Positions 31,696 to 39,913 of a stretch of DNA of 52,116 nt are shown here, piece by piece; position 1 is the stretch's first letter; each line of letters starts with the position of its first letter. The notes beneath the pieces are model-generated. The model did not search any database and was not told the DNA's origin. It saw only the letters and a program-made list of their open reading frames with translations. The DNA comes from a virus: positions 1 through 52,116 of IMG/VR virus record IMGVR_UViG_3300043438_002211. One strand, written 5' to 3'. Both the position numbers and the translations under genes were made by a program.

Positions 31696-31953
31696 ATGGC
31701 AAAAATTAATGTTTATCGTACTGAATCCTACGACACTTGGATTCTTAAAGAACCTGTGGAAATTGACACAGACAACTACCCTGAAATGGAGGGAATGACC
31801 GAAGAGGAAATGAAAGATTATATTCGTGATAATTATCACGATATGAAACCAGTCAATGGTGAGTGGTATGATAGTCTGTCAGAAGAATTGGACAGTCAGG
31901 ACATCCGTAGAGATAAGATCACAAACGAAGATCAAGACATTATGTTTGATTAA
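31696..31953 (+). CDS. hypothetical acidic protein, 85 aa
   Basis: MAKINVYRTESYDTWILKEP then an acidic helix (GMTEEEMKDYIRDNYHDM) and a C-terminus ending EDQDIMFD. Small acidic, possibly inhibitory or protein-binding, but no family recognised. Shares the transcript with the gene at 31175. Confidence 0.7.
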   Translation: MAKINVYRTESYDTWILKEPVEIDTDNYPEMEGMTEEEMKDYIRDNYHDMKPVNGEWYDSLSEELDSQDIRRDKITNEDQDIMFD

Positions 31954-31957
31954 ATTT

Positions 31958-31982
31958 AAAACCCCCTTAATTGGGGGTTTTT
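31958..31982 (+). terminator. intrinsic terminator
   Basis: AAACCCCC-TTAA-GGGGGTTT (with T-A closing) followed by T residues; perfect palindrome. Confidence 0.8.
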
Positions 31983-32045
31983 ATATGGTAATTACCATAT
32001 ATTCACAATTATATGATGATTACCATATATTTATAGTAAAAAACT

Positions 32046-32219
32046 ATGAAACATTTATTGAACGATATGAGTTCTGAGGAGAAGAATAGTATCCGAGAAC
32101 AACACGAAGGTGGAATTAAAGTAGACACTTCAAAATTTAAATCACTTTTGGAATCTAAATTAGGGGATTCAAAACCATTGGTTGATGAAGTTTCTGAAAC
32201 AAAAAATAAAACTAAATAA
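32046..32219 (+). CDS. class D small tagged protein, 57 aa
   Basis: MKHLLNDMSSEEKNSIREQH then EGGIKVDTSKFKSLLES, KLGDSKPLVDEV and a Lys-rich end. It holds both marks of class D: the EEKN.I..QH motif seen at 34373 and 44115, and FK.LLES.xGD.KPL seen at the start of 19812. It is therefore almost pure tag. Late-type box 32028-32034. Candidate free core/scaffold-type peptide. Confidence 0.7.
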   Translation: MKHLLNDMSSEEKNSIREQHEGGIKVDTSKFKSLLESKLGDSKPLVDEVSETKNKTK

Positions 32220-32223
32220 TGAT

Positions 32224-32248
32224 TAACCCACCACAAGTGGGTTTTTTA
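32224..32248 (+). terminator. intrinsic terminator
   Basis: AACCCACCACAAGTGGGTT followed by T residues; CCCAC pairs with GTGGG. Confidence 0.75.
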
Positions 32249-32282
32249 TTTATTTGTGAATCTTTTAAATTATTATTATAAT

Positions 32283-32462
32283 ATGACGAACGAACAAAAA
32301 GGGGTGGCTTACGGCAAGTTAATGGTTGAACACACCAAATTACAGAACAAAATGGCAGAAATACAAGGATCATCTATCAATTTATCTAACGATCAATTGA
32401 AAGAGGTTGAGGAGATCAAAAGGAAAATGGTTTACATTTTTAATTTAGCGTCTCGTCTCTAA
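32283..32462 (+). CDS. small coiled-coil-like protein, 59 aa
   Basis: Start at 32283 (MTNEQKGVAYGKLMVEHTKL) rather than the upstream 32256 ATG. Heptad-like helices (LQNKMAEIQG; LKEVEEIKRKMVYIFNLA) suggest a coiled coil. Its last four codons belong to a 50-base sequence duplicated at 33106. Function unknown. Confidence 0.65.
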   Translation: MTNEQKGVAYGKLMVEHTKLQNKMAEIQGSSINLSNDQLKEVEEIKRKMVYIFNLASRL

Positions 32463-32500
32463 TGAAACTACCCACCTCATCGGTGGGTTTTTTGTTTTAT
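32451..32500 (+). repeat. 50-bp direct repeat, copy 1 (gene tail plus terminator)
   Basis: Identical to 33106-33155. It carries the final codons TCTCGTCTCTAA of the gene at 32283 and a terminator (CCCACCTCATCGGTGGG then T-run). Confidence 0.9.
32466..32499 (+). terminator. intrinsic terminator
   Basis: CCCACC pairs with GGTGGG around TCATC, followed by six T residues. Within repeat copy 1. Confidence 0.8.
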
Positions 32501-32516
32501 GTAGTATTTATATCAT

Positions 32517-33086
32517 ATGAAAATTGTTATTTCTGAATCCCAATATCATAGTCTTTTTAAAAGTCAAGATGAAAAGAACTCAAACCTCATCTATAAGATG
32601 TGGAATGATGGTATGGACATTTATGAGATTTCAGAACTATTGGGTATGAAGGAAACCCAAGTGGTCGTCCTACTTAAAGATAAAGAAATCAATATTGATT
32701 GCGGATTTGCCGATTACTTACTTCCAATACTTTATAAGACAAATTTACTTAATACAAAATTTAACTTTAACGGGGGTCAGATGAAAATTGAGTTAGAATG
32801 GTCGAATTTTGGTGGGTATCTAGAATTTGAATATGAGGACAAAGATTGTAGGTTAGTGGGAATGGCAACCCCTTATTGGAACGGTGATTGTACAACACCT
32901 GTTGATGGGAGTGAATTTGAAAATAAAATCACGGGTGATTACGTTGATAGTTACACAGAATTAGGTTTACGTATTGACTCCCCCTCTAATTTTAAATCAA
33001 TACAAGAACTTATGGATTTTCTAAACAACTATTTCCCAAAACAATTGATCATCCCAATAAGAACATTAATAGACTACTATAAATAA
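32517..33086 (+). CDS. class A tagged protein with helix-turn-helix-like segment, 189 aa
   Basis: MKIVISESQYHSLFKSQ is the tag (I-S-E). Residues 25-52 (LIYKMWNDGMDIYEISELLG then MKETQVVVLLKD) have the spacing of a helix-turn-helix of the Hin/Sigma-4 type. The remaining 120 residues are strand-rich (KFNFNGGQMKIELEW) and end in FLNNYFPKQLI. A DNA-binding function is possible but not shown. Late-type box 32505-32511. Confidence 0.75.
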   Translation: MKIVISESQYHSLFKSQDEKNSNLIYKMWNDGMDIYEISELLGMKETQVVVLLKDKEINIDCGFADYLLPILYKTNLLNTKFNFNGGQMKIELEWSNFGGYLEFEYEDKDCRLVGMATPYWNGDCTTPVDGSEFENKITGDYVDSYTELGLRIDSPSNFKSIQELMDFLNNYFPKQLIIPIRTLIDYYK

Positions 33087-33105
33087 AAATACGTTTAATA
33101 TATCA

Positions 33106-33155
33106 TCTCGTCTCTAATGAAACTACCCACCTCATCGGTGGGTTTTTTGTTTTAT
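33106..33155 (+). repeat. 50-bp direct repeat, copy 2
   Basis: Exact copy of 32451-32500, including the gene-tail codons that have no matching gene here. It serves as terminator for the gene ending at 33086. Confidence 0.9.
33121..33154 (+). terminator. intrinsic terminator (duplicate)
   Basis: Same CCCACC/GGTGGG hairpin and T-run as at 32466. Confidence 0.8.
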
Positions 33156-33171
33156 CGTATATTTATTATTG

Positions 33172-33591
33172 ATGGACAAACCGGAAGCGATATCAAAAGA
33201 AAAAATAAAAAAGATCAATAAGGTCATTAAAGATATGGTCTTTACTTATAAAGGACCTGTGTCAGAATACAACAATGGAGAATTCCAATATCAGATTAGT
33301 ATTTCGGGTCAAAAACATATGATTTCTGTTGGTGAGTATTATAATTATTTAATTATGGATGTTGTTATAATTGACGGATCACCTATGACAACATTATTCA
33401 TAAAATACTTACCTTATATCTTGGGTGATTATAAAACTTTAAATTATTTAAGTCGTGAAATTTCAGAAGAATTACAATATTTTTTCGGAGTTGAGTACGT
33501 TAGAGTTGTTTATAGTGATGGGAAAATTAAGGTAAGCGAAGAATATCAACAGAAGATAGATAATACTGAACCAGAACAATTTCATAAATAG
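33172..33591 (+). CDS. tagged-family body without clear tag, 139 aa
   Basis: ATG 33172 (MDKPEAISKEKIKKINKVIK) is chosen over a TTG three bases earlier. I-S-K replaces the usual I-x-E. The middle beta-region and SREISEELQYFFGVEYVRVV end recall the bodies of tagged paralogues. Late-type box 33160-33166. Function unknown. Confidence 0.7.
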   Translation: MDKPEAISKEKIKKINKVIKDMVFTYKGPVSEYNNGEFQYQISISGQKHMISVGEYYNYLIMDVVIIDGSPMTTLFIKYLPYILGDYKTLNYLSREISEELQYFFGVEYVRVVYSDGKIKVSEEYQQKIDNTEPEQFHK

Positions 33592-33630
33592 TATTTAAAA
33601 TGTCAATTACTCTGTCTATTATTGTTTTTA

Positions 33631-33942
33631 ATGAAAAAGGCAATCTCAAATTTATTTGATTTAGTTTATGGGACTATCAGTCCGTTGGAATCAAAAATAT
33701 TTGGTAAAATATGTTTTATTTTCTATGATGAAGATACATTTAAACCCATAATTGTTTATTATCCATCCACCAGAGATGTTAAAACGTTAAGAGATAAGGA
33801 AATGGACTTCTCAACATTTATCCCCCTTCATAGTCAAGATTTTAAGGAACAGTTTTCATATTGGATGGAACAAAAATTTGGTAAGGAAATATTGTTCAAG
33901 GGTATTGACTTCATTGAATTTACTGAAGAACTACTTATGTGA
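33631..33942 (+). CDS. hypothetical protein, 103 aa
   Basis: MKKAISNLFDLVYGTISPLESK, strand-rich middle and FKEQFSYWMEQKFGKEILFKG end, again the aromatic W-x-x-x-F layout of the tagged paralogues. No clear tag. Lies 39 bases after the previous stop; no promoter recognised. Confidence 0.7.
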   Translation: MKKAISNLFDLVYGTISPLESKIFGKICFIFYDEDTFKPIIVYYPSTRDVKTLRDKEMDFSTFIPLHSQDFKEQFSYWMEQKFGKEILFKGIDFIEFTEELLM

Positions 33943-33953
33943 TATTTATTATT

Positions 33954-34295
33954 ATGAGTGTAAGAGACGAACTATTAAAATTTAAAAATTCATCACCAAG
34001 GAATAAAAAACAATCTTTAAACGAGCAAAGTGTTTTTTCTAACTTACCGGGAGTACAACCTGATAAGATGAATTATCAGAGACCCATCCCCGACCCTGTT
34101 ACAATACCGGATTGTTTTTCGGTTCTTATGAACCTAAAAGATAATATGGTTTCTTTTGATAAAAACTCACTTAAAGACGAAGTTCAAAAAAGAATGAATG
34201 GGGTTGACATCATATTTGATCCTAACGCTCATTCTAATGATTTAGGAATTACCGTAATGAAGGATGGTAAACCATTTTGTTTTGTTAGTAAGTAA
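33954..34295 (+). CDS. tagged-type protein, 113 aa
   Basis: MSVRDELLKFKNSSPRNKKQ followed by SLNEQSVF: an L-N-E site near residue 23, though the first residues fit none of the four classes closely. The remainder includes Cys at IPDCFSVLMNL and near the end. Late-type box 33943-33949. Unknown function. Confidence 0.7.
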   Translation: MSVRDELLKFKNSSPRNKKQSLNEQSVFSNLPGVQPDKMNYQRPIPDPVTIPDCFSVLMNLKDNMVSFDKNSLKDEVQKRMNGVDIIFDPNAHSNDLGITVMKDGKPFCFVSK

Positions 34296-34309
34296 AAAAT
34301 ATTTAAATT

Positions 34310-34336
34310 AAAACCTCATAGAATGGGGTTTTTTTA
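34310..34336 (+). terminator. intrinsic terminator
   Basis: AAACCTCATAGAATGGGGTTT followed by T residues; CCTCAT pairs with ATGGGG with one G-T. Confidence 0.7.
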
Positions 34337-34372
34337 TTTATTGAAATATTTATTAATGTATAAAAATTACAT

Positions 34373-35206
34373 ATGAAAAAAAATCTATTTATAATAAGTG
34401 AATCCGAAAAAGAAAGAATCTTAGGGATGCACAAAGAAGCTACCAAAAGAAGTTATATTTCTGAACAAGCGGCACCGGCAGCACCTGCGGCAACTACACC
34501 GGCAGCACCTGCGGCAACTACACCGGCAGCACCTGCGGCAACTACACCGGCAGCACCTGCGGCAACTACACCTGAGGCAACCGCACCAACTGGAGAAACA
34601 ACATATAGTTCTTATAGTGATTACGATTACGACTATAAAAAAGAAGGAGATAAATACTTTTTCAAATTAAAGTTTGAACCTAAGAGTCCTAAAGCGTTGG
34701 CATACAAAAATGCTGGTAAATTTTTATCTTGGACCGAACCAACAGGAAAAGCATTAGAGGCAATAAAAAAATTACCATTCTCAAGTGAGAAATTAGCAAC
34801 CAAACCAGCAACGGCAGTTACTGGCCAACTTGCTGCTGACCAATCTAAGACATTGGCGGCATCAGGTGGTGGTGGTAGTGTACCAAAACTTGCTGACCCA
34901 ATTGGTGATGCTAAAAAATTGATGCCTAAGATAGATACTTTAGACCCTGTAAAATCAAGTGAGGTTATTGCTTGGTCAAAATCACCTTCAGGTCAATACG
35001 TCCTTAATACACCGGCAGATCAAAGAGAGGCCGCGTTGGATAATTTAGATCGTAGAAAGGGTGATGCAAAAACGAGAGAACTTAAAAAAGAGATTAGACA
35101 AGCTTTAGGTATGTCAGCTGACACTTTAGTTGGTAAGGTAGCATCTTCAGTAAGAGGAGGCGTCCAAGGACTTAAACAAGGGTTCCGACAACAAGTAACT
35201 AAATAA
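34373..35206 (+). CDS. class D tagged protein with Ala-Pro-Thr repeat linker, 277 aa
   Basis: MKKNLFIISESEKERILGMH then KEATKRSYISEQ: class D tag, ending at an I-S-E site. It is followed directly by four exact APAATTPA-type repeats, a flexible Ala/Pro/Thr linker. Then comes a Tyr/Asp patch (SYSDYDYDYK), a short beta domain, a Gly-rich hinge (AASGGGGS) and a basic C-terminal helix region. The layout of tag, linker and domains suits a structural or carried virion protein. Late-type box 34347-34353. Confidence 0.8.
   Translation: MKKNLFIISESEKERILGMHKEATKRSYISEQAAPAAPAATTPAAPAATTPAAPAATTPAAPAATTPEATAPTGETTYSSYSDYDYDYKKEGDKYFFKLKFEPKSPKALAYKNAGKFLSWTEPTGKALEAIKKLPFSSEKLATKPATAVTGQLAADQSKTLAASGGGGSVPKLADPIGDAKKLMPKIDTLDPVKSSEVIAWSKSPSGQYVLNTPADQREAALDNLDRRKGDAKTRELKKEIRQALGMSADTLVGKVASSVRGGVQGLKQGFRQQVTK
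34474..34569 (+). repeat. 24-bp tandem repeat, four units
   Basis: Four exact copies of a 24-base unit (begins ACCGGCAGCACC) encode TPAAPAAT-type repeats in the linker of the class D protein. GC is far above the surroundings; copy number may vary between isolates. Confidence 0.9.
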
Positions 35207-35226
35207 ATAATTAATTAAATAAAAAT

Positions 35227-35790
35227 ATGAAAAAAATTAGATTAACCGAGACAGAATTTAGATCACTTATAAAAAGAATTGTGGTTGAAGCTCAAAATGA
35301 AATGTATAATGATGAAATTGAAGAGGGTATGTTCGGAGGTTTTGGGGATAAACTTGACGATGCTGTAAAAGGTGTTGCTGATTTCTTTAAGAATGAAGTG
35401 TTATCTGATTTATCCGATGAGGACAAAATGAATTTAAAAAGAAGAATATCTAACGTTAACATTGAAAGAGAAATGGAAAAGGTTGACAATGGTGAAGAAG
35501 ATATGTTAGAAGAAGGAATTATCACTGAGGGTATTGGTGATCGATTAAGAAGTTTCTTTGAGAGATTAGGTATTGGTAGTGGTCTTGGTATTTCCGCTTC
35601 TGGACTTTTAGGTCTTGTATCAAACGGAGCTGGATGGTCTGAAAGTGAAATATTAACAAATGTTCACGATATTATGCAGAACGCAGGGATTGGTAATTAC
35701 GGTGGACCTGTTTCACTTTTGGTAATTATCGCAGGAATTGCCTTGGCGTTAAAATCAACATCAATGAGACATAATAGAATGGGTAAGTAA
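35227..35790 (+). CDS. class C tagged membrane protein, 187 aa
   Basis: MKKIRLTETEFRSLIKRIVV then EAQNEM: class C tag with L-T-E and V-V-E sites. A charged helical middle contains LEEGIITEGIGDRL (second I-T-E). Two Gly/Ala-rich hydrophobic segments follow (about 115-135 and 158-175), probably membrane-active. Such a protein could form a pore on delivery; inference only. Confidence 0.8.
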   Translation: MKKIRLTETEFRSLIKRIVVEAQNEMYNDEIEEGMFGGFGDKLDDAVKGVADFFKNEVLSDLSDEDKMNLKRRISNVNIEREMEKVDNGEEDMLEEGIITEGIGDRLRSFFERLGIGSGLGISASGLLGLVSNGAGWSESEILTNVHDIMQNAGIGNYGGPVSLLVIIAGIALALKSTSMRHNRMGK

Positions 35791-35807
35791 TAATTACTCA
35801 CATAATA

Positions 35808-35837
35808 AAAAACCCCATAGTAATATGGGGTTTTTTT
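35808..35837. terminator. bidirectional terminator
   Basis: A-run, ACCCCATA paired with TATGGGGT, T-run: usable from both the tagged operon to its left and the minus-strand gene to its right. Confidence 0.8.
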
Positions 35838-35841
35838 GTGT

Positions 35842-36183
35842 CTAAACTTTTTTTCTTTCCTTGATAAATCTTTCTAAGATAAGAATGATCTCTTTAATTT
35901 CTTCCATTTCCTCATCGGTTACTAACTTTAATTTAAGTTTAACCCTAACAAATTTCCAAAATAAAAAGTAATGAATTACGATTGCCAAAATTAATGTAGT
36001 CAAATTCTGATTAACAAAAAGAACGTACACAATAAAATATGGTGTTAAAGATAAGATAAAATCCACCTCTTCTTTACCGAAAAATCTCAAAAATTTATAC
36101 GCAAAGATAGTTAACCTTAATTTTAAAAGTGATGAATTTTTGTATTCGTAAGCTTCTTTTTCGGACTTAGACATTTCCTTCAT
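35842..36183 (-). CDS. membrane protein, 113 aa
   Basis: MKEMSKSEKEAYEYKNSSLL, then two hydrophobic helices (FILSLTPYFIVYVLFV; LTTLILAIVIHYFLFWKFV) and a charged tail (EEMEEIKEIILILERFIKER). A TATATTTG element lies on the minus strand at 36209-36216, about 25 bases upstream. No tag; function unknown. Confidence 0.7.
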   Translation of the reverse strand: MKEMSKSEKEAYEYKNSSLLKLRLTIFAYKFLRFFGKEEVDFILSLTPYFIVYVLFVNQNLTTLILAIVIHYFLFWKFVRVKLKLKLVTDEEMEEIKEIILILERFIKERKKV

Positions 36184-36208
36184 AATATCTTATTTTATAG
36201 TATTCCCA

Positions 36209-36216
36209 CAAATATA
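36209..36216 (-). promoter_or_regulatory. Bacteroidota-type -7 element
   Basis: Minus-strand TATATTTG upstream of the membrane-protein gene; no good TTG at standard spacing. Confidence 0.4.
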
Positions 36217-36239
36217 GGAATATAAATTAAAATAAAAAA

Positions 36240-36665
36240 TTATCCCACAGAAATAACTTCTAAATCAAAAATTAAATCCTTACCCGCTAATGGATGATTT
36301 GCGTCCAAAATAACTTTATCTTCAGTAACTTCTTTAACCACAACATTCATAGGACCTTGTGGTGTCATTGTTTGTAACATTTGACCTTCCGCAACTCCTT
36401 CAGGAACTTGAGTTTTATCTACTTCAGCAATTAATTGAGGATTAAACTCTCCGTACGCTTCGGTTGCCGGTATATTAATAGTTTTTTTCTCACCTTCTTC
36501 CATTCCAACAAGACCCTTTTCAAAACCAGGGATTAAAGATCCTTGTCCTAATGTTGCTGATAACGGTTCACGACCTTCATTCAATGATGAATCAAACACA
36601 CTACCATCTTCCAATTTACCCGTGTAATTAACAGTCACGGTACTGTTTACGTCAACTTTTTTCAT
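36240..36665 (-). CDS. FKBP-type (SlyD-like) peptidyl-prolyl isomerase, 141 aa
   Basis: VTVNYTGKLEDGSVFDSS, PLSATLGQGSLIPGFEKGLVG and MEEGEKKTINIPATEAYGEF are the FKBP core. The insert after EAYGEFNPQLIAEVDKTQVP and the C-terminal DANHPLAGKDLIFDLEV are typical of SlyD-type enzymes, which combine isomerase and chaperone activity. There is no His-rich metal tail. Start at 36665 (MKKVDVN) preferred to 36674. It may assist folding of virion proteins; a host-derived gene. Confidence 0.92.
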   Translation of the reverse strand: MKKVDVNSTVTVNYTGKLEDGSVFDSSLNEGREPLSATLGQGSLIPGFEKGLVGMEEGEKKTINIPATEAYGEFNPQLIAEVDKTQVPEGVAEGQMLQTMTPQGPMNVVVKEVTEDKVILDANHPLAGKDLIFDLEVISVG

Positions 36666-36729
36666 AAAATACAATTTCTATAAAAACTAACAAATAAAAA
36701 CTATTATGTAAAACGATATTTATAATAAA

Positions 36730-36924
36730 ATGAAAAATTTTCTAAAATACCTTTATATTAATTTGATGAACAAATATGGATCCTTTATGTGGTTTGGTAT
36801 TCATATGGGTGTGACTCAAGTTACTTGGCATTGGTTAATGGAAATTGGTTTGTGCGTGTTGATTAATTCAATGGTTTTACATACCCTTTACCTTGAATGG
36901 AAAGATTCGTTTAAAAAAAATTAA
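36730..36924 (+). CDS. small membrane protein, 64 aa
   Basis: MKNFLKYLYINLMNKYGSFM, then VTWHWLMEIGLCVLINSMVLHTL, giving one or two membrane helices with a His/Trp cluster between. Late-type box 36717-36723. Function unknown. Confidence 0.65.
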   Translation: MKNFLKYLYINLMNKYGSFMWFGIHMGVTQVTWHWLMEIGLCVLINSMVLHTLYLEWKDSFKKN

Positions 36925-36959
36925 ACACAACCCCATTAACATAAATTCGTTTATATAGT

Positions 36960-39188
36960 ATGAGACATTTATTACTTTTATTTTTATTCCCCCTTTTTGT
37001 TTATTCACAATATTGTCCTGACTTGGGTCCAGATCAATTTTTACCTTGTGGGGTAGGAACAACAACTCTAACGGCTAATTTAAGTCAATGTGGGCCTGGA
37101 GGTCCTAACCCTAAACAAACTACGAATTATGGGGTGACTAACATTCCGTATGTTTCACAAACTAATACAGGGACTCAGTTATTTATGACTGATGATTCAC
37201 AACAGGGTCCATTTAATATTGGGTTTAACTTTTGTTTTTTTGGAACAACATATACTCAATTTTATGTTGGGTCTAATGGGTGGATATCATTCGGTGGGGG
37301 ACAACCAACAACGTTTACATCACAATCAATCCCAACGGGAAATGTGTTAGTCCCTAATAATTGTATTATGGGTCCTTGGCAAGATTGGCATCCAGGGATT
37401 GGTGGTCAGATAAGATATCAATTACAAGGCACTGCTCCTTGTAGGAAGTTAGTTATCAGTTGGATCGGTGTACCTATGTTCCAATGTAATAGTAATTTTG
37501 GAACATTCCATATTGTAATATATGAGACAACAAATATTATTGAAAATCATATCCAAGATAAACCTGATTGTTCTCAATGGCAGAATGGTACGTCAGTTCA
37601 AGGGATACATAACTCAACAGGTACGATTGGAATACCGGTTCCTGGTAGAAACTCAACCTCTTGGACTGCAAATAACGACGCATATCGATGGACGCCAAGT
37701 GGACCTACGGTAAATCCTGTTTTAACTTGGTTTAGAATAGGTAACCCTAACCCAATTGGGACTGGACCGACAATAAATGTAACTCCTCCCGCAATAGGTG
37801 CTCAATATACGTGTCGATATGTCTATCCTATCTGTAATGCGGGGTGGTCAACTTGTAATTCAGTTGCAGGACCAGGTCCTGACACCGTATTTGTTTTACC
37901 GGGTCTACCGAATCTACCTCAACCCACTATAACAACAACAAACCCAACGTGTTATCAGTATTGTGACGGATCAATAAATGTTGTTCCTGTTGGTGGAAAC
38001 GGAGTTCAAACAATTTCGTGGAATAACGGGATACCAAATAACTTTACTAACAACTTTTTATGTTCTGGTGTCTATAACTTTTTAATAACTGACTCTCAAG
38101 GTTGTACCGTAAGTGGGAATGTTACATTAGTGGATCCACCACAAATAATTGTAGACCCTATTGTTGGAACAAGTATCCTATGTTATAACTCAACTACTAA
38201 TCAGTTCACCACCTCGAGTCTAAACCCTAATTTAAATTACGTTTGGACGACAACAAATGGTAATATTACCTCAGGACAAGGGACTCCTCAAGTTAATTTA
38301 GACGTTACGGGTGTTAATGGGGGTAATTACCCTAATATGTTGTCGGTATACGCTGAAAATAACCTTGGATGTTTAAGTCAAACTGAAAATTTCACTATTG
38401 ATGTGTTAAACATACTCCCAATTATCGATCCTCTTGGTCCATATTGTGAATATGATGGGTGTGTTAACATTAATACAACACCTACAGGTGGTATTTTATT
38501 CGGTAATAACGTTTGGGGAACACAATATTGTCCTGACAATGGATTTATTGGGTTAGATAATGTTACTTACTCCTACACTCAGTCAGGATGTATGTTTGAT
38601 ACTACAATCAACGTACAAGTTTACCCAAGACCAACTTTAATTTCGGTAATTGATGGGAGACCAAACGTTAATTATGAGTTTCACGAACTATGTGAGGGTG
38701 ATAGTATTGTCGATTTATATGAAGCAACCTCATCTTTTGGTGGATATAACGAATGGTACGTGTTTGGGGACACATTACAAGGTCCTACAATAAACATTAC
38801 TTGGGATACTGAAGGATTATTTAGTTTTAATGTGGTAAGATGGGATAACGGGTGTGTTTCTTTACCCGAAACAATAGATGTTAACATAGAATTGTGTCCT
38901 GAAGAGTTAATTTACATACCTAATTCATTTACACCCAACGGTGATGAGTATAATCAAACGTTTTCACCTAGATTTACCGCAGGTTTTGACCCATATGACT
39001 TTAATATGAAGGTTTTTAACAGATGGGGTGAGTTAATTTGGGAAAGTAACGACCATAAATCGCCTTGGGATGGGACATACAATGGTAAAATGTGTCCTGA
39101 TGGATCATATAACTGGGTTTTAACGTTTGGACACCCTAAAACGGGTCTAAAAAAAGAAATAAGAGGTAATTTAACTATTACAAGATAG
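36960..39188 (+). CDS. secreted adhesin-like protein with type IX secretion C-terminal domain, 742 aa
   Basis: A signal peptide (MRHLLLLFLFPLFVYSQ, cut near S16) starts the protein. Residues 95-240 resemble a lectin- or nidogen-like beta domain (FYVGSNGWISFGG). A SprB-type repeat follows (CYQYCDGSINVVPVGGNG...CSGVYNFLITDSQGC). Residues 649-742 form a gliding-motility-type C-terminal domain: IPNSFTPNGDEYNQTF, MKVFNRWGELIWES, WDGTYNGKMCPDGSYNW. In Bacteroidota this type B domain directs export through the type IX system and surface attachment. A phage-encoded copy would be displayed on the infected cell or on the particle. Confidence 0.88.
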   Translation: MRHLLLLFLFPLFVYSQYCPDLGPDQFLPCGVGTTTLTANLSQCGPGGPNPKQTTNYGVTNIPYVSQTNTGTQLFMTDDSQQGPFNIGFNFCFFGTTYTQFYVGSNGWISFGGGQPTTFTSQSIPTGNVLVPNNCIMGPWQDWHPGIGGQIRYQLQGTAPCRKLVISWIGVPMFQCNSNFGTFHIVIYETTNIIENHIQDKPDCSQWQNGTSVQGIHNSTGTIGIPVPGRNSTSWTANNDAYRWTPSGPTVNPVLTWFRIGNPNPIGTGPTINVTPPAIGAQYTCRYVYPICNAGWSTCNSVAGPGPDTVFVLPGLPNLPQPTITTTNPTCYQYCDGSINVVPVGGNGVQTISWNNGIPNNFTNNFLCSGVYNFLITDSQGCTVSGNVTLVDPPQIIVDPIVGTSILCYNSTTNQFTTSSLNPNLNYVWTTTNGNITSGQGTPQVNLDVTGVNGGNYPNMLSVYAENNLGCLSQTENFTIDVLNILPIIDPLGPYCEYDGCVNINTTPTGGILFGNNVWGTQYCPDNGFIGLDNVTYSYTQSGCMFDTTINVQVYPRPTLISVIDGRPNVNYEFHELCEGDSIVDLYEATSSFGGYNEWYVFGDTLQGPTINITWDTEGLFSFNVVRWDNGCVSLPETIDVNIELCPEELIYIPNSFTPNGDEYNQTFSPRFTAGFDPYDFNMKVFNRWGELIWESNDHKSPWDGTYNGKMCPDGSYNWVLTFGHPKTGLKKEIRGNLTITR

Positions 39189-39202
39189 ACATATTTATTA
39201 AT

Positions 39203-39859
39203 ATGAAGAAAATTAAGAATCCTGAGTTAAAAATTGGGGATAGAGTCATATTAGTATACATGCCAGGGGAGGATTTGGACTCTGGAACCAAAGGAAAGGT
39301 AATTAAAATTGAAAAATCACCTGATTTTGGTGATGGAGTTAATTATCAATACAGAATGGAGTGGTATGACGACGATAATAAGGTAATTAGTACTTTGGCA
39401 ATGATACCAAACTCCGATTCTTGGTTATATGACCCTGAATTCCTTGTAAACCCACTAAATGAGGCTAAAATTGATAACATTGATCAATTAATAACTAAGG
39501 TTGATTGGTTAAACCTGTTTAGAAAAGAAGATTTAAGGTATGTTTTAGAGTATTTGGAGAATATTAGACGATCAGGTGTGGTAAATATGTTCCAATCAGG
39601 TGAATTTATGGGTGTAACTAAGGAATATCTTGAAAAATATATGGATTTACACAGAATGCGTCGTGAATTGGATGATAATCAAGAGGAATCCATCGAAAAT
39701 ATGTTAAAAATGGTGGATAACGTAAGAAGTATTATGATTGGGGCGGCAGTTAAGGATTTAGAACAAAAATCTACCGAAATTACCATAAGAGGGGTCGAAA
39801 ATAGGTTAAAAAGGCTCTCAACAGAGTTAGTTAAAGAATTTATGACTAAAAACAAGTAA
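39203..39859 (+). CDS. KOW/SH3-like N-terminal domain protein, 218 aa
   Basis: Residues 8-70 (KIGDRVILVYMPGED...GTKGKVIKIE...YRMEWYDD) have the layout of a KOW/SH3-type beta barrel. The C-terminal two thirds are helical (RYVLEYLENIRRSG...ELVKEFMTKN). Such modules sit in nucleic-acid- or protein-binding proteins. Late-type box 39192-39198, five bases after the stop of the secreted protein. No canonical tag, though PLNEAK offers an L-x-E site before the helical part. Confidence 0.7.
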   Translation: MKKIKNPELKIGDRVILVYMPGEDLDSGTKGKVIKIEKSPDFGDGVNYQYRMEWYDDDNKVISTLAMIPNSDSWLYDPEFLVNPLNEAKIDNIDQLITKVDWLNLFRKEDLRYVLEYLENIRRSGVVNMFQSGEFMGVTKEYLEKYMDLHRMRRELDDNQEESIENMLKMVDNVRSIMIGAAVKDLEQKSTEITIRGVENRLKRLSTELVKEFMTKNK

Positions 39860-39913
39860 AAACCCTTGATTTAATGAAAAAAAACACTCATTCTTTATAA
39901 AAATATACAAATT

